Numbered from the stretch's first letter, positions 1-12,347 are shown. The stretch: 64,000 bases of DNA from Tetradesmus obliquus (GCA_030272155.1 CP126198.1:1240001-1304000); one strand, 5' to 3'. Numbers and translations: made by a program. Notes: a model not told the origin generated them from the sequence alone.

Positions 1-507
1 ATAGCAGGGTTCTGGCAGAACTGGCATGCCAGCTACAACCTGTGGCTGGTGCGCTACATGTACATTCCGCTTGGGGGTGCTGCCTGGCGGCTGCTGAATG
101 TGTGGCCGATCTTTACGTTTGTTGCGCTGTGGCATGACTTGGAGCCGCGGTTGCTTGGCTGGGCGTGGCTCATGGCATTGTTCATTGCTCCTGAGCTGCT
201 GGTGAAATGGATGGGCCGGCAGGCGTGGTGCATAGCGGATAAGAAAGGGCGGGTGTTTCGGTATGTTGCCGGGCTGGCGGCCGCGTTTAATGTGCTGCTG
301 CTGATAGCAGCAAACATGGTGGGCTTTGTGCTGGGGCTGGATGGGGTGCGGCAGTTTGTGGCGCAAGTGCTAGGGCAGCCGAGGTTTCTGCCGGTGGTGC
401 TGCTGGCGTGCTTCTGTGGTGTGCAGCTGATGCTGGCGTTGCGGGACTGGGAGGCAGCACGCGCTGAGGCACGCGTGGCGGTGCAGTACAGCAAAGCGCA
501 GAGCTAG
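1..507 (+). CDS. GUP1-like MBOAT acyltransferase, C-terminal part
   Basis: The open frame runs from the window edge to a TAG at 505-507, so only about 169 C-terminal residues are visible; the exon may begin at base 8 after an AG. The segment FWQNWHASYNLW followed by LVRYMYIPLGG is the signature of membrane-bound O-acyltransferases of the GUP1/HHAT branch. LWHD, about 25 residues later, carries the invariant MBOAT histidine. Three further hydrophobic stretches match the last membrane helices of the family. GUP1 proteins act in the ER membrane and remodel GPI-anchor lipids in yeast; that role here is inferred from family membership. The tail is short and basic with no extra domain. A TGTAA at about 625 is a plausible poly(A) signal. 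Family call firm, exact substrate unknown. Confidence 0.85.
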   Translation: MAGFWQNWHASYNLWLVRYMYIPLGGAAWRLLNVWPIFTFVALWHDLEPRLLGWAWLMALFIAPELLVKWMGRQAWCIADKKGRVFRYVAGLAAAFNVLLLIAANMVGFVLGLDGVRQFVAQVLGQPRFLPVVLLACFCGVQLMLALRDWEAARAEARVAVQYSKAQS

Positions 508-1450
508 TGGATGTGAGTCAACGCTATTTGTTGGACGTTTGACTGCATTGTTTGAGTGGATGTCTGCAAGGCGGGCTGCCTTGCGGACGGCGCACGCTTC
601 TGTGTGTTGATATGTGTCCGGCGTGTAAGGCATTGGTGCTTGCAGATAGATGTGAGCGCCCGTTGTCTGATTAAGGACGACAAAATCTACATATGGCCAT
701 ACATGGTCAATAGGACAGTCAACTTTGAATGACAGTGGTATGCAGCAGTAAAGCAGGCATAATCACAACCCAATACATGCAATTACACTACTGCCCCTCC
801 TGCTTCTTGCGAGGAAAACATCAACCACACACACCTGTGTTGAGATTCACAACCATGGAGTCACTGACAAGGTGTCACTACCAGGACTACGGCTGACTAC
901 AAGAGCGCTGAAGACCGTCAGTGCCGTTGACCCCAAAAGGCATCATGGCCTTTTGGGAGAGAGAGAGAGAGAGGAGTTACACTGGTGTACTCACGCGGCA
1001 TACGCCACCACTAACACCTGAAAGGATTTGAAGCTGCAGACAGCTCAGCTCGGCCTTTTGGGACGGCGCTGACCAGGTGTTGTTATGAATGCAGGTAATA
1101 CAAAAGACACATAGGAGCAGAAGCAGGAGCTGCACATGCTTGCAATCTGAGGTTCAGCAGCCATGGTGGCCTTTTGGGGGACCACTTCTAGCCATGTGAG
1201 TACTCATTATGCTTCGTTATACTTGAAATGATTGACCTGCTTGCACGTTGTACCAATTTTATACTATAGATGTGCTTGGATTGCATCACGGCTACAGCCC
1301 AGCAGAGTAACACTACAGCCAGTACTTGCTGTCATCGTACGATGCATGGCCTTATGTCTGAGCGTAGCATGCAATCAAGACGAAAACGTGTCATCGTTAT
1401 ATTTGCAGGGCTGTTTGGCCGTTCGACTTGCACTATGCACGGCAAGCACG
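508..1450. other. 3' UTR and intergenic spacer with a GA microsatellite
   Basis: No coding region is supported here. It holds the trailer of the MBOAT gene, with TGTAA near 625, a short (GA)n run at about 957-972, and the leader of the GDPD gene. The phrase ccttttggg recurs at about 950, 1053 and 1170, which suggests a short dispersed repeat. Confidence 0.5.
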
Positions 1451-4044
1451 ATGCTCAGGAACAGGTCCCGTAATGCGCTGCAGAACGTCGTTTCCCACCA
1501 AGCAAGCCGAACTAATGTTAAACCAATACAAAGAAGCAATTTCACCCTTATGATCGCTGTGGGTTTGCTGTGTACAGTGCTGGCACTGTTCGCCATTAGT
1601 ACGCAGCTCTCCACAGTGTCTGAAGAGGACAAGAAGCAAAAAGCAGAGCAGACATTTACAACTTCACCGCCGTCAAATGCTTTTTGTACAAGGGTGAGTG
1701 CAAGGGCAACAGCGGGAGCGCGGCAACAGCAGCAGCAGTAGCAGCAGTAGCACCAGCACCAGCAGCAGTTGTGCTGACATTCACCGACAGCACCAGCAGC
1801 AGAGGTACGTCCGGCAGCAACAGCACCACTGCCACCAACACCTCCTCCGGCAATGTATCGATCGCTGAGGTTACGCAGTGATCCAAATGCTGTTTCCTGA
1901 CAATTCCTCTGCTGTGTATGCTTGGCAGGCTCTGAAAGGACACCGGCCGTTTGTGTGTGCACATGGCGGCGAAACAAGCGTGCACCCACCAAATACAGCA
2001 GCTGCATACTCAGCCGCTCTGCTGTATACGGACTGCATTGAGATGGATGCATCTCTGACTCTGGACCATCAGCTGGTCAGCATGCATGACAGGGACCTGC
2101 AGCAGCTGCTGCAGCAACCCAATGCCAAGGTGAGAAGCCCTTCCTAGTCACAATCAATAAATCGATGAGCTGAGCATCGATTCTTCTGATATACTTGCGT
2201 TATACTTGGCAGCAGCTGAGGGCAGAACCGTCAGTGGCTTACAACAGATGATTGTTGATCATCATCATGCTTCCAGAAGCGCGCGGCAACTGCTTTAGTT
2301 ATGTCAACTGCATGGCCAGGCATACATTGGATGTGCTGGCTGATTTTCATGCACAGGTTGAACACTACACCCTGCAGCAGCTGCAGTCTGATGAGTGGCC
2401 CGAAAGCCAACGCGTGATGACTGTGCAGCAAGCGCTGGCAGCAGCAGTGCCGCATGCCGAGCAACTGATCATTGACGTCAAAGCAGACGCAGCAGACAAG
2501 GTGAGAAGGATGTGTGCTGCAACAGTGGACAGCTGCATAACATTGGGTGTATCAGCAGCAATCAATCAATTACATGCTTTCCCAGCAAGAGCAACCAAGA
2601 GCAATCGAGGGAAGGCGCTTTCATCAGCAGCAACAGTAGTGCATTTGATGTCACATGCGCAGCATTGGTTTGTTGGATATTGAGGACAGGCACAGCAGGC
2701 GAGCTTCTGGGAGTCTAAAGCAGCTGCAGCAATGCTGTACAGCATACTTCACAAAGCGCAACTCTTGACCAACTAACTGAGTGAGCGAAACAGTATCAAC
2801 TAACTGGTTGCAGCCACAATGCTCACGCGCTGCTCTTACGGTTGCTGACCCCTGAGTAGTAGCACCTTGCCATTGCTATGCTGTGGGCAAGCATCCATAG
2901 CTACCAAACATTACTGCCTGCTGTATATCTGCTGCTGCCGCTGCTGCTGCTGCTTGCCTTTCATCTGGCAGGTGTTGCGGCTAGCCAATGGCTCCTCTGT
3001 TAGCCAGCACGCCTACATTGCTGAGCAGTTGATGCAGCTGCTGGCTGCGCACGAAGACTGCAGCAGCAGCTGCCTGGTATGGGGCAAGGCTGACAAAGTG
3101 ATCAAGCAGGTCCTGCAAGTGAGTGGCAGGGCTTGAGACAAGCATGTTTTAGGGCACCTGAGACAGCTGTACCCGCACATTGCTGTTGTGGTAACAGTAT
3201 GATTGCAGGAGGTGCTCTGACACCACCTGAACAACTGCTTGCCTCACACCTCTTTCAGCACTCTGGCGCATGCTAGTGCCAGCAATGCCACCACGCCCAA
3301 GTTCACCATGATACAAGATCTGGTGTAGGCACGTATGTACGCTTTCACTCAGTCACTCTCGCCCATCAAGAAAAGGCACAACTAGCAGCTGACATACTGT
3401 GTCAGCGTGGTAGTACCACCTTGTGCTGCAGTGGGCGCCGCGCCAGCTGGCTGGCTACAACATCTGCACCCCTTTGCACCTGCAATCTGGTATGATGCTG
3501 TCTGCCTTCTGTGCTGCAGCGGGCGCCTGGCCAGCTGGCGGGCTATGTCGTGCTGCGGGAGAAGACTGCCTCCAGAAACAAAGAGAACTCGCAGTACAGC
3601 GACCCCCTGAGGCCAGGCTTGCAGGAAGCAAAGGTGAGATTATGATCAGATAATATCCCTCTAGGCTAAGATTATGTATGCTTCTGTGCACCTACTTTGT
3701 GTGCAAGCACATTGTGATTGTGTGGGGTTGTGTGAGCAGATGGTAGGCATGGGTTGGGGCATTGCACGAGCCGATGCGTCTCATCTGCATGATGAGGATC
3801 GCTGCAAGGTGGCGTGGATCACATACGTATGCTAACAAACTGTGCTGCAGGCTGGACGCTACAGACGCAGCTGTGCAACAACACTTTGCCGGCCACTTTG
3901 CTTGTATGCGTGCATGCAGCACGCAATCGCTCTATCAACAACAGCAGTGCTGAGGGCTCTACAGATAGCTTCAAGCGAGCCCACATCTAGTGTATACACA
4001 TGCAGCTGCCCCACAGGTTGTGTGTCCTGCTGCTGCTGTTGAAT

Positions 4045-4083
<39 letters not shown>

Positions 4084-4338
4084 TGCTGCTGTTACTGCTG
4101 CTGCTGCTGTGCCTTGCAGGTTGCCGCAGTGCATCATGACCTGCTTGACACTCAGCTGGTGTCCACACTGCGGTCGGGCGGCAAGTCAGCATACGCGTGG
4201 ACTGCTGACTCACCAACAGAGCTGCAGCGGCTGCTGGATCTAGGCATAGATGGTATTGTCACTAACAGGCCTGCGCTGCTCAGTGAAGCAATTGATCAGC
4301 GCATGCGAAAGTGCAGCGCTGCGGCACAGCAGAGATGA
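1451..4338 (+). CDS. Glycerophosphodiester phosphodiesterase (GDPD4-like), membrane-anchored
   Basis: Exons: 1451-1693, 1929-2129, 2357-2500, 2972-3118, 3520-3633, 3740-3808 and 4120-4338, all phase 0, about 378 residues. An extra small exon near 3851-3905 is possible but unresolved. The family hydrolyses glycerophosphodiesters to glycerol-3-phosphate and an alcohol. Exon 1 encodes a basic N-terminus and one membrane helix (LMIAVGLLCTVLALFAIS), giving a type II or signal-anchor topology. Exon 2 has FVCAHGG...PPNTAAAY, then CIEMD and SMHDRD, matching the two catalytic histidines and the acidic metal ligands. The usual HRG is HGG here, which I recall from plant GDPD4-type proteins. The last exon has the barrel-closing stretch YAWTADSP, then LLDLGIDGIVTNRP. 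The start ATG is the first one in frame upstream of the helix. Acceptors sit behind CTG-rich tracts. Confidence 0.8.
4046..4110 (+). repeat. CTG microsatellite in the last GDPD intron
   Basis: About 20 CTG/TTG triplets fill the 3' end of the intron directly before the acceptor at 4119|4120. They occupy the place of the polypyrimidine tract. Confidence 0.9.
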
Positions 4339-5266
4339 GGCATATGTGTGGTGCATGACTCACCACACACCAACAGTGCTGATGTCAAGGATTTGAATTA
4401 AACAAAATGGTATGCGTATGGCGCAACGCACGCCCAACCTGCTCCGGGGCAGCCATCTCCACCTGGTGTGAGTCTTGATACTGGTGCAGCAGAATTGCTG
4501 CGTTGACAGCGTGCCCAGTACTACTTGGGTAGTCTCCCAGCGCAGAGCTGGAGAGTTGCAAGGTCTTCGACAAGCGCTGAAAATTTCTTTAAGTCATATC
4601 AGGCTGGATATCTTATATCCGGAAACCAGGCAGTTTCTGCTGTAGCTGCAGCAATGGGGGACCAGGCATGATGAGACACATGCTGTTGAGCAGAGCTCCG
4701 TGTGAATGCTGCATGTGTACAGCAGCGAACCACGGCAGGCAAACAATTACATGGTGTTTCACCAGTGTAACATAATTCAAAGGGCAGAAGCTGTGCGTGG
4801 GCTTGCACGGCAGGCGCCGTGCGTAGCTACCTGCGAACCCTAGGCTTTTGCCTCGAACCCGTCGAACGTGTCGTGGCAGCAGAGGCGCCTGAAGTTCACG
4901 AGTGCGAGGCAGTCTACAGTGAACAACTCTACTTCGTTTCACACCACCCTTCACCCAGCATCCTCCATTCCTGCGCTGCGCGCCAGAACCATTTCACCCG
5001 CAGTGCATCGTCACAACGCCCACCAGGTAAGCTTTGCTGCCAAAACTACACGCGGTTCAGTATTTAATGTAGATTAGAGCACTGTTAAGGTGCCTCGCAT
5101 GCCTAGCTGCATTCCGCATGTCGCACCAGCCAGGTGGCCACAGCGTCAGCCAGAACACTGCCTCTGCCCTCGTTTAACAACAATTTTCACCCGTTTACTG
5201 CATGCAGGCTCACTTACACACTGATTAAATAGCTTCGAGGCAATTTACGTGTGCTTAGCAGCTCGT
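4339..5266. other. Intergenic spacer and leader of the surface-protein gene
   Basis: I see no supported gene. Frames on both strands are short and low in coding character. The part after about 4800 is probably promoter and 5' UTR of the gene starting at 5267. Confidence 0.45.
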
Positions 5267-5710
5267 ATGGCTCCTGCAAGGAGGCCATGTGCTGCAAGGC
5301 ACAGTCAGCAGCACTCCTCAGCTAAGCATCGCAGCCACCACCGCACATCACCACCCACAGCCTCCACCCTTGTTTCATTCCTACTCCTAACTCTGGCAGT
5401 AGCAGCAGCATCAGCACACCCCACCAAGTACATCCTCCCAGCCAAAGCTGTCTCGGCAGCAGCAGCAGCACATCGGCATGCAGCAGCACTCCCTGCAGCA
5501 ATCAGCAGCAGCCAGGGCACTGTGCCACCCATGAACCCGCCAGTATTAACAGATACAGCTTCTTCACACCAGGATGTCAACACAGAAGGGCCCTGGCCTC
5601 TGGCAGATGATGCTGACATGTTCATGACAGACTTCACACTGGAAAGTCAATACTTCACTGAGCCGCCGCAGCAGCAGCAAGTTCCTGCCCTGGCCAATCC
5701 TGCTGCGCAG

Positions 5711-5742
<32 letters not shown>

Positions 5743-5822
5743 GCGCGGCTATGTTGGCAAGTGGCCGGCAGACCAGGCAGCAGTGATGGCCAACATTATC
5801 GAACACAGCTTTGCAGAGGAAG

Positions 5823-5855
<33 letters not shown>

Positions 5856-6161
5856 GCAGCAGCAGCAGTGAGGGACCCTGGCCACTTGCTGATGATGCTG
5901 ATGAGCACATCCTGCAAGACCTGCTGGACATCCCTCAAGATTTGCCTGAAGGCAGCAGCAGCAGCAGCAGCAGTGAGGGACCCTGGCCGATTGCTGACGA
6001 TGCTGATCAGCACATCCTGCAAGACCTGCTGGACAGCCCTCAAGACTTGCCTGAAGACAGCAGCAGCAGCAGCAGCAGTGAGGAACCTTGGCCGATTGCT
6101 GACGATGCTGATCAGCACATCCTGCAAGACCTGCTGGAAATCCCTCAAGACTTGCCTGAAG

Positions 6162-6192
<31 letters not shown>

Positions 6193-6931
6193 CAGTGAGG
6201 GACCCTGGCCGCTTGCTGATGATGCTGACCAGCACATCCTGCAACCCTTGCTTGATGTGCCTCAAGATCCGACTCAAGGCGGCGGCAGCAGCAGCAGCAG
6301 CAGCAGTGCTGGCCAGCAGCCGCTGCATGCACTGGCTGAGGAGCTAGCTGATGTGGCTGCTGCACTGGATGCCTATACAGCTGGCAGTACAGCTGGCAAT
6401 ACAGCTGCCAGTACAGTTGCTGGCACAGCTGGCATGACAGCTGGCAGTACAGCTGACAGTACAGCACGGTCCACTGCCTATGATGACTGGCAAGCCCTCC
6501 TGGCTGAGGCACTGGATGACGAGTACTACGATTACGTAATCTCCGGCCTCACCAGTGGTGTTGATTATTCCGGTGTTCCGGAGTACTTTTATGATGACGT
6601 CATCCAGGACCTTGAGCAGTTTGCTGCTGCTGCGGGTGGGGCACTGGACACTTCAGCTGATGGCACCACCAACCCTGGCCTAACAGTCGCAGTAGTCAGC
6701 TCTGCAGCTGCTAAGCCAGCTCCCGCAACAGCAGCAGCAGCAGCAGGTGCAGGTGATTATGAGGTCTACTTTGATCTTGACAACTATTATGCACCAGAGG
6801 TGCCGATGCCGGCATTGCAGGCTCAGCAGCAGCAGCAGCCGGTGAACACTGCTGTGGTACCTGACCTGGCAGCAAGTTCAACAGCAGAAGGGCCGGATGC
6901 ACTTGCTGACATGGCAGTGCAAGCAACATCA

Positions 6932-6966
<35 letters not shown>

Positions 6967-7073
6967 AGCTACAGAAGCAGCAGAGGAGCAGCAAGCAGCA
7001 GCAATGGCAGCTGCCTGGGCAGCTCGCAGCGCAGCAGCCAAGTGGCGCAGCAGCGGCTACTACCACACCATGC

Positions 7074-7112
<39 letters not shown>

Positions 7113-10100
7113 TGCGGCGGCTGCTAGGCATCAGTGACTTCCTTAGCAACCTCTTCCGCATAACCCCTGCCGGCGATGACAGCAGCAATGACAAGCCGCC
7201 AAAGAAAGATGATCCAAGCCTGATTGTGCAGGCACCAACAACCACACCTGCAGCACCTGCACCGACCCCAGCCACCCCGGCCCCTGTTGTACCGCCAGCG
7301 GTGACACCAGCACCTCCTGCTGCAGTTACACCAACAGCATCTGGCAGCAGTGGCAGCAGCAGCAGCGGCAACGCAACAAGCACTCCAGGCAACCCAGGCA
7401 CTGGTTTACCTGCAGATCCTGATGCAGGCGTCACTAGTGACACCAACAGTACGGCTGGCGGTGTAACTAGCATGAACGGTACAGTAACCCCCGGCGGTGA
7501 TGACAACAGCAGCAGTATTGACACGGCAGTGCCAGCTAAGCCCATTGCGCCTCAGCCAGGAGAGGTCCTGCCAGCAGGCCTGCAGCAGCAGATGGAGAAG
7601 CAGCAGCAGGCAGCTGCCAGCGCACCTCTTGTGAAGGGCACAAGTGTCACCCTGCCGGTGGCTGTCGACACAGTGACACTATCGTTCATCGTACGAGGTG
7701 AGAGGTGCTGCAGCAGGGTTGGGGTCTTCATTGCCCTGCACTCATCAGCGCAAGACATGGTGTCACTGCGTATGGGTTTCAATGCTGCGGCAGGTTGGTT
7801 TCGTCTCTCAGTATCCTTTGCATGCACTGCTGCCAGTGCACCTCTTGTGAAGGGCACAAGTGTCACCTTGCCAGTTGCAGTCGACACGGTGACGCTGTCA
7901 TTCATTGTACGAGGTGAGATATGCTGCAGCAGGGTTGGGGTCTTCATTGCCCTGCACTCATCAGGGCAAGATATGGTGTCACTGCGTATGGGTTTCAATG
8001 CTGCGGCAGGTTGGTTTCGTCTCTCAGTATCCTTTGCATGCACTGCTGCCAGCGCACCTCTGGTGAAGGGCACAAGTGCCACCCTGCCAGTTGCAGTCGA
8101 CACGGTGACACTATCGTTCATCGTACGAGGTGAGAGATGCTGCGTAAAGGAACAGGTCTGCATTGCTCTGTTCATTGTGGGGCATTACATGTTCACACTG
8201 GTCATTTCCCCACCCTACCAGCTGGCACCAACTACGGTTTCATTCCACTCCCCATCATTTTGATTTTTGTAACTAGCTTTCTGCCTTGCTCAACCACTGC
8301 TGCAGGCTTCACCCCTGAGGCCTTCACCGCCACCTACCTCCCCACAGTCACCCGCATCGCAGCACGCCTCTCCGGCACACTAGCTTGCAGTCACCCGCCA
8401 CTTTCACCCACCCACCCACCCAACCAACCACTCCCGTCCATATCCCCTGCTGCAGGTTGAACCCCGGAGGCTTTTGCACCCCAACTAGCTGCCAACTTCC
8501 CAAGTGCTTCGAAAACTCTGTGTCACTTTTCCTCTGCTGCAGGCTTCACCCCCGAGGCCTTCACCGCCACCTACCTGCCAACAGTCACCCGCATCGCAGC
8601 ACGCCTCTCTGGCACACTGTTGTGCAATCACTGCCACTGTCACCCACCCACCCACCCACTCACACTTACCTCTGTGCATGTCCCATATTGCAGGCGGCGC
8701 CCCAAGACTTCTGCACCCCAGCTACCTGCCAACTTCCCATATGTTTAACATAAATTGTGTATCCTCTGCTGCAGGCTTCACCCCCGAGGCATTCACCGCC
8801 ACCTACCTCCCCACTGTCACCCGCATCGCAGCACGCCTCTCTGGCACAGAGCCAGAGCAGTGGGAAGACACCGCTGCTTACAAAGGCAGCAGCAGCAGCA
8901 CTAGGCCAGTGCGGCCTGCTGTGTCGCCTGTGCCGTCACCTGCTGCTGCCAAGCCTGGGGCCTCGTCATCACCTGCACCTGACAGTGCGGCAAACACAAC
9001 CGGCAACACTGCAGGGTTAGATCCAGGTGAGTTATTATCTGGCTGCTTCATTTCTTTGCGTCATTTGCATTGAGCAAATGGAGGTATCCAGTATTCCGTT
9101 GTGTCAGTGCTGCATTGCTGAGCCTGCATCATAGCAGCGGGGCCAAAGCTGTTCACATTGTTATTTTATAGCACTGTGCATCACCGCTGCATGTTGTTTG
9201 AGGGGGTGAGGGGCGGAACTGAGCACAACCGGCCAGGCTTTGGCATGTGGCTGATCTTAGTACACTGAGCTGCCGCTCCCTGCCGCTGCTTACCTGCCTG
9301 CTTCTCACCTGCCTCTTCTGTTGCTGTGTTGCAGCCTGCACAGCGCTGGGGCTGTGCACCTGCAACAGCAACACAGACGTGCCAGCTTGCTACGACCCAT
9401 CCCTCTACAGCTGCAGGGGTAACATGCTAGTGGGTGCCCCAGAAGCAACCGGCAAGTGTGCAGGCGCAACCGGTGACAGCAGCAGCAGCAGCAGCAATGC
9501 TACCAGCACGACTAACAGCACAAGCAGCGGCAACAGTACTGCTCCTACACCCGTCCCAGCCCCAGCTCCCGCATCTGCCCCTGCACCCACACCTAAACCT
9601 GCACCCACCCCAGTCCCTGCCAGCAACACCACAACCAACAGCAGCAGCGGCAGCAGCAAGGGTGGCCGCCGCACCCTGCAGCAGTCAACGCCGCAGCAGC
9701 AGGACGTGTTAGTAACACTGTCACTTTTGACAGCTAACCCCCAGCTGGTGGTCTTCAGACTGGGCCAGCCGGCATTGGATCTCAACAGTGCTTTGCAGCA
9801 GGGATGCCGCGATGAATTATGCTTCAGGCTGGCTTCAGCAGGTGTGCCTTTCGAACCCAGCAGTATCACTTTGGAGCCGGACTACTCGGTGTTATTCAGC
9901 CGTGTTACTGACGCTCTAATAACAGAGGCCGAGGATGAGATGGCGAGGCGCAGGAGGGTCGGAGCTATTGCTGGAGGTGCTGTGGGCGGAGGTGTGGTGC
10001 TGCTGCTGGCGTTGCTATTCATCTACAAACAGCGTAAATCCTGCTGCGCTGGCAGAAAAAGCAGCAAGGCGGCGTCCCAAAAGATGCGCGCAAGCGACAG

Positions 10101-10467
10101 AGACGATGACGATCTGCGCAAGCATGGGCTCCCGGTCAAGGCGCCTGGTTGTAACACTGTTACTAACAGCACTGCACCCGGTGAGCTCGGGGGCGGCGGC
10201 TGCAGCGGCAGCAGAAGCAGTAGGTCATTGAGCAGGGTGGGGGCTGCTGTGCCGCGCTCCCGACTGATTCAGCATGCCAAGTTTGATCCAAGCAGCCTCA
10301 GAAATGGCTGCAGCAATAGGTATGTTATAACAGACAGCAGTGACGGCTCACCCGCTGCAGCTCAAGCAACCACTGCTGCTGCTGTCGCTGCCCCTCTTGC
10401 TGTGCATAGTGCAGCAGCAGATGTGACGAAGGCGTGGCCTGATGCTGTAGCTGCAATGCAGCCCGAG

Positions 10468-10499
<32 letters not shown>

Positions 10500-10812
10500 G
10501 CAGCGGCAGCTGGCAGATGTCCACTTTCACGCCGATAGCTTCAAGGAATGGGTAGCTGCATCCTCATCTGCAGTGAACATAGATGCTGCTGGCTCTGCCG
10601 GCAGCAGCAGCAGCAGCAGCCCTAGCAGCAATTTGTGTCCATACGATGATGCTGCCCCTCGTACACCAGACTCCGCTGCATTGGAGTTAGCAGCTGCGCT
10701 GCCAGCTTCGCCAATCAGCCAGCCTTTGTTCTTCACCCACCCTGGGCTGACCTTTGCAGAGGCAGCCGGCAGCAGCCGCGGCACCAGCAGCAGCAGCAGC
10801 GCCTATGCTGCA

Positions 10813-10850
<38 letters not shown>

Positions 10851-11133
10851 TGCGGCAGCAGTGAAGCGGCTGAGTGTTGACCAGTTCCAGTTGCTGCTGG
10901 GGCGCTCGCCCAGCGGCAGCGCAGGCAGTACAGGCAACAATGGGCAGGCAATACAAGCAGTACAAGCAGTACAGCCAGGCAGTGCTGACCTGGCAGTACA
11001 GGCAGTACATGCTGGGAATGTTGGCAGTACAAGTGACGGCATCAGGGCAGTACAGGCGCTGAGAGGGGCGCCGGGAGATAGCTGGCCTGTGTTGCATGCA
11101 CAGGGGTCAGCGGACAGCAACAATGTGTGCTGA
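5267..11133 (+). CDS. Large single-pass surface protein with Ser/Ala/Gln tracts, no known family
   Basis: Exon 1 starts at 5267 and ends at one of three equivalent phase-1 donors (7697, 7913, 8129). Exon 2 is 8775-9026 and exon 3 is 9335-11133. The protein is 1493 residues with the first donor and 1637 with the last. In order it has: a basic leader plus hydrophobic core (TLVSFLLLTLAVAAASA) typical of a signal peptide; five EGPWPLADDAD-type motifs separated by serine runs; a tract with many SGL and YFYDD elements; Pro/Thr-rich and poly-Ala/poly-Ser linkers; the segment PVAVDTVTLSFIVRG joined across the intron to FTPEAFTATYLP; a Cys-containing stretch (CTALGLCTCNSN, CYDPSLYSC); a Pro/Ala stalk; one membrane helix (GAVGGGVVLLLALLFIYK, about 10000-10030); and a long cytoplasmic tail with polyQ. 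This suggests a cell-surface or wall-associated receptor or adhesin. No enzymatic domain is visible. GTG at 5249 is in frame but the ATG is preferred. Confidence 0.7.
5586..6280 (+). repeat. EGPWPLADDAD repeat units inside the surface protein
   Basis: Five units encode (E)GPWP(L/I)ADDAD, followed in four of them by HILQ-LL-PQD and a serine run of variable length. The four clustered units are spaced roughly 105 to 117 bases apart. They vary mainly in the number of AGC codons, as expected for slippage. Confidence 0.85.
7614..8138 (+). repeat. 216-bp tandem repeat, three copies, each with a splice donor
   Basis: Three near-identical 216-bp units each encode APLVKGTS-TLPVAVDTV and end at CGTACGAG|GTGAGA (donors at 7698, 7914 and 8130). 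Because 216 is divisible by three and no stop intervenes, the reading frame stays open through all copies and every donor has phase 1. Confidence 0.9.
8292..8850 (+). repeat. Tandem copies of the exon-2 acceptor region
   Basis: TGCAG|GCTTCACCCC followed by codons for FTPEAFTATYLPTVTR occurs at 8305, 8543 and 8775. Two decayed copies with TGCAG lie near 8456 and 8694. Reading on from the first two acceptors meets stops (8458-8460, and again before 8754), so only the copy at 8775 continues into the rest of the gene. Confidence 0.85.
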
Positions 11134-11324
11134 AGTCACTATATGGTATTGCACAATGTGTGTTAGTCAATCATGAGATTGCACGCCACACTGCGATAGT
11201 GTGTGTGTTGGAAGCCTTGCTGAGCAAGCTTGTCTGCAAGGGCAGCTGGGCAGCTGCAGTTGATCCCAAATGGCAGCCAGTGCACAATCCAGTGCATCAT
11301 CTATTTAGCATCCTCATCATCAGC

Positions 11325-11329
11325 ATGTA
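11325..11329 (+). terminator. TGTAA poly(A) signal candidate
   Basis: TGTAA lies about 190 bases after the stop of the surface-protein gene. TGTAA is the usual green-algal polyadenylation signal. Position and match are the only evidence. Confidence 0.5.
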
Positions 11330-11824
11330 ACCATCCAATCACCCCATTCGGCAAGATTTATGCCATATGCATGCAGCTACAAGCATCTTGCGCGCGCAAG
11401 TCATCTTGCAGGTGCACCTGTGCGGGTCAGCATATTGACAGGCAGGGTGCTGCAAGCACGCTGGTTGTATCTGTTGTGCCATTACCAGGTACTCCATTAC
11501 ATAGGAGTGGCATAGTGTAAAACAGTTTGGGCTGGCTGTCAGTTTTCAGCTGTCAGCTGAGATATCAGGACTCTGAAGGCTGTCACATAGCCAATTTGAA
11601 TGTGACACTTGAGAGCCCCAAGCCCAATGTAACGTGTTCATAGCCAGGTGTGAAACAGTTTGTTGCTTGACAGTCTGCCAACTTGCGTATGCAAAGTCTG
11701 TTCTTTCATCTTGCTTGATCAATCAGTCAAGCGAAAGCATCAGCAGCCTCCCCAGGAGCTGTAGCAGTAGCACTAGCAGCAGTAGCAGCGGTAGCAGCAG
11801 CAGCAGCCACAGCAGCAGTGCACC

Positions 11825-12286
11825 ATGCAACGCTGCAGTCACACTACGCTTCAACAAACGCGTCTATTCCAGCAGCCATGTGCCGTGAGCATACAGCAGC
11901 TGCACGGCAGGCGCTGGCAGCGCAGCAGAGCAGTAGCCTGCAGAGCAGAACGGCGAGAGTACTACGATTTCAAGGACATGCCTCCGCTGCCGCTTACTGT
12001 TTCGCGTATCTACGTTCCTAAGCTGGACTATACAGTAGTCGAGAAGGCCAACGAACAGCAGCGTATGGCTTCGCTGGCCATCTTTTATGACATCTACAAA
12101 GACGACCAGTACAGCTGCAAGCTCAACCGGCGTTCTGCCATCACGGCGCTGTGCATGTATGACAAAGACGACGTTGACCAGGCACGCAGCACGCCCGGGC
12201 AGTTCCCCAACATCGACCTGCTGCACAGGGTGTACAATGAAGGGCTAGACCTTGACTTTGTGGTGGAGGAGCTAGGCGGCAAGTGA
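11825..12286 (+). CDS. Small conserved-looking protein, probably plastid-targeted, family not recognised
   Basis: Single exon of 153 codons, from ATG at 11825 to TGA at 12284-12286. The first 45 or so residues are rich in Arg, Gln, Ser and Ala with few acids, ending near RAVACRAE, which looks like a chloroplast transit peptide and cleavage region. The mature part is acidic and well mixed, with no low complexity: EYYDFKDMPPLP, then SRIYVPKLDYTVVEK, MASLAIFYDIYKDD, and the end DLDFVVEELGGK. It has the texture of a conserved soluble protein but I cannot name the family. No membrane helix is present. An upstream serine-coding stretch (about 11740-11815) is in another frame and is probably leader. 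Confidence 0.65.
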   Translation: MQRCSHTTLQQTRLFQQPCAVSIQQLHGRRWQRSRAVACRAERREYYDFKDMPPLPLTVSRIYVPKLDYTVVEKANEQQRMASLAIFYDIYKDDQYSCKLNRRSAITALCMYDKDDVDQARSTPGQFPNIDLLHRVYNEGLDLDFVVEELGGK

Positions 12287-12346
12287 TGAGCCAGGGGTGC
12301 CTTGGTGCTCAAAATGGAGCTACAAGAAGCTTGCAAGTGCAAGTTT

Positions 12347-12347
<1 letters not shown>

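Noticed and set aside
1232..1450. Longer N-terminus for the GDPD gene from a TTG upstream
   Set aside because: A nuclear gene should start at ATG; the ATG at 1451 leaves a normal signal-anchor protein.
5564..6512. Long minus-strand frames across the surface protein (also 15344-16454 and 10687-11123)
   Set aside because: They are shadows of CAG repeats that stay open in all frames; they give poly-Leu, poly-Cys or poly-Ala and no motif.
8305..8460. First FTPEAF acceptor as the real exon 2 of the surface protein
   Set aside because: It reads into a stop at 8458-8460 and has no donor before it.
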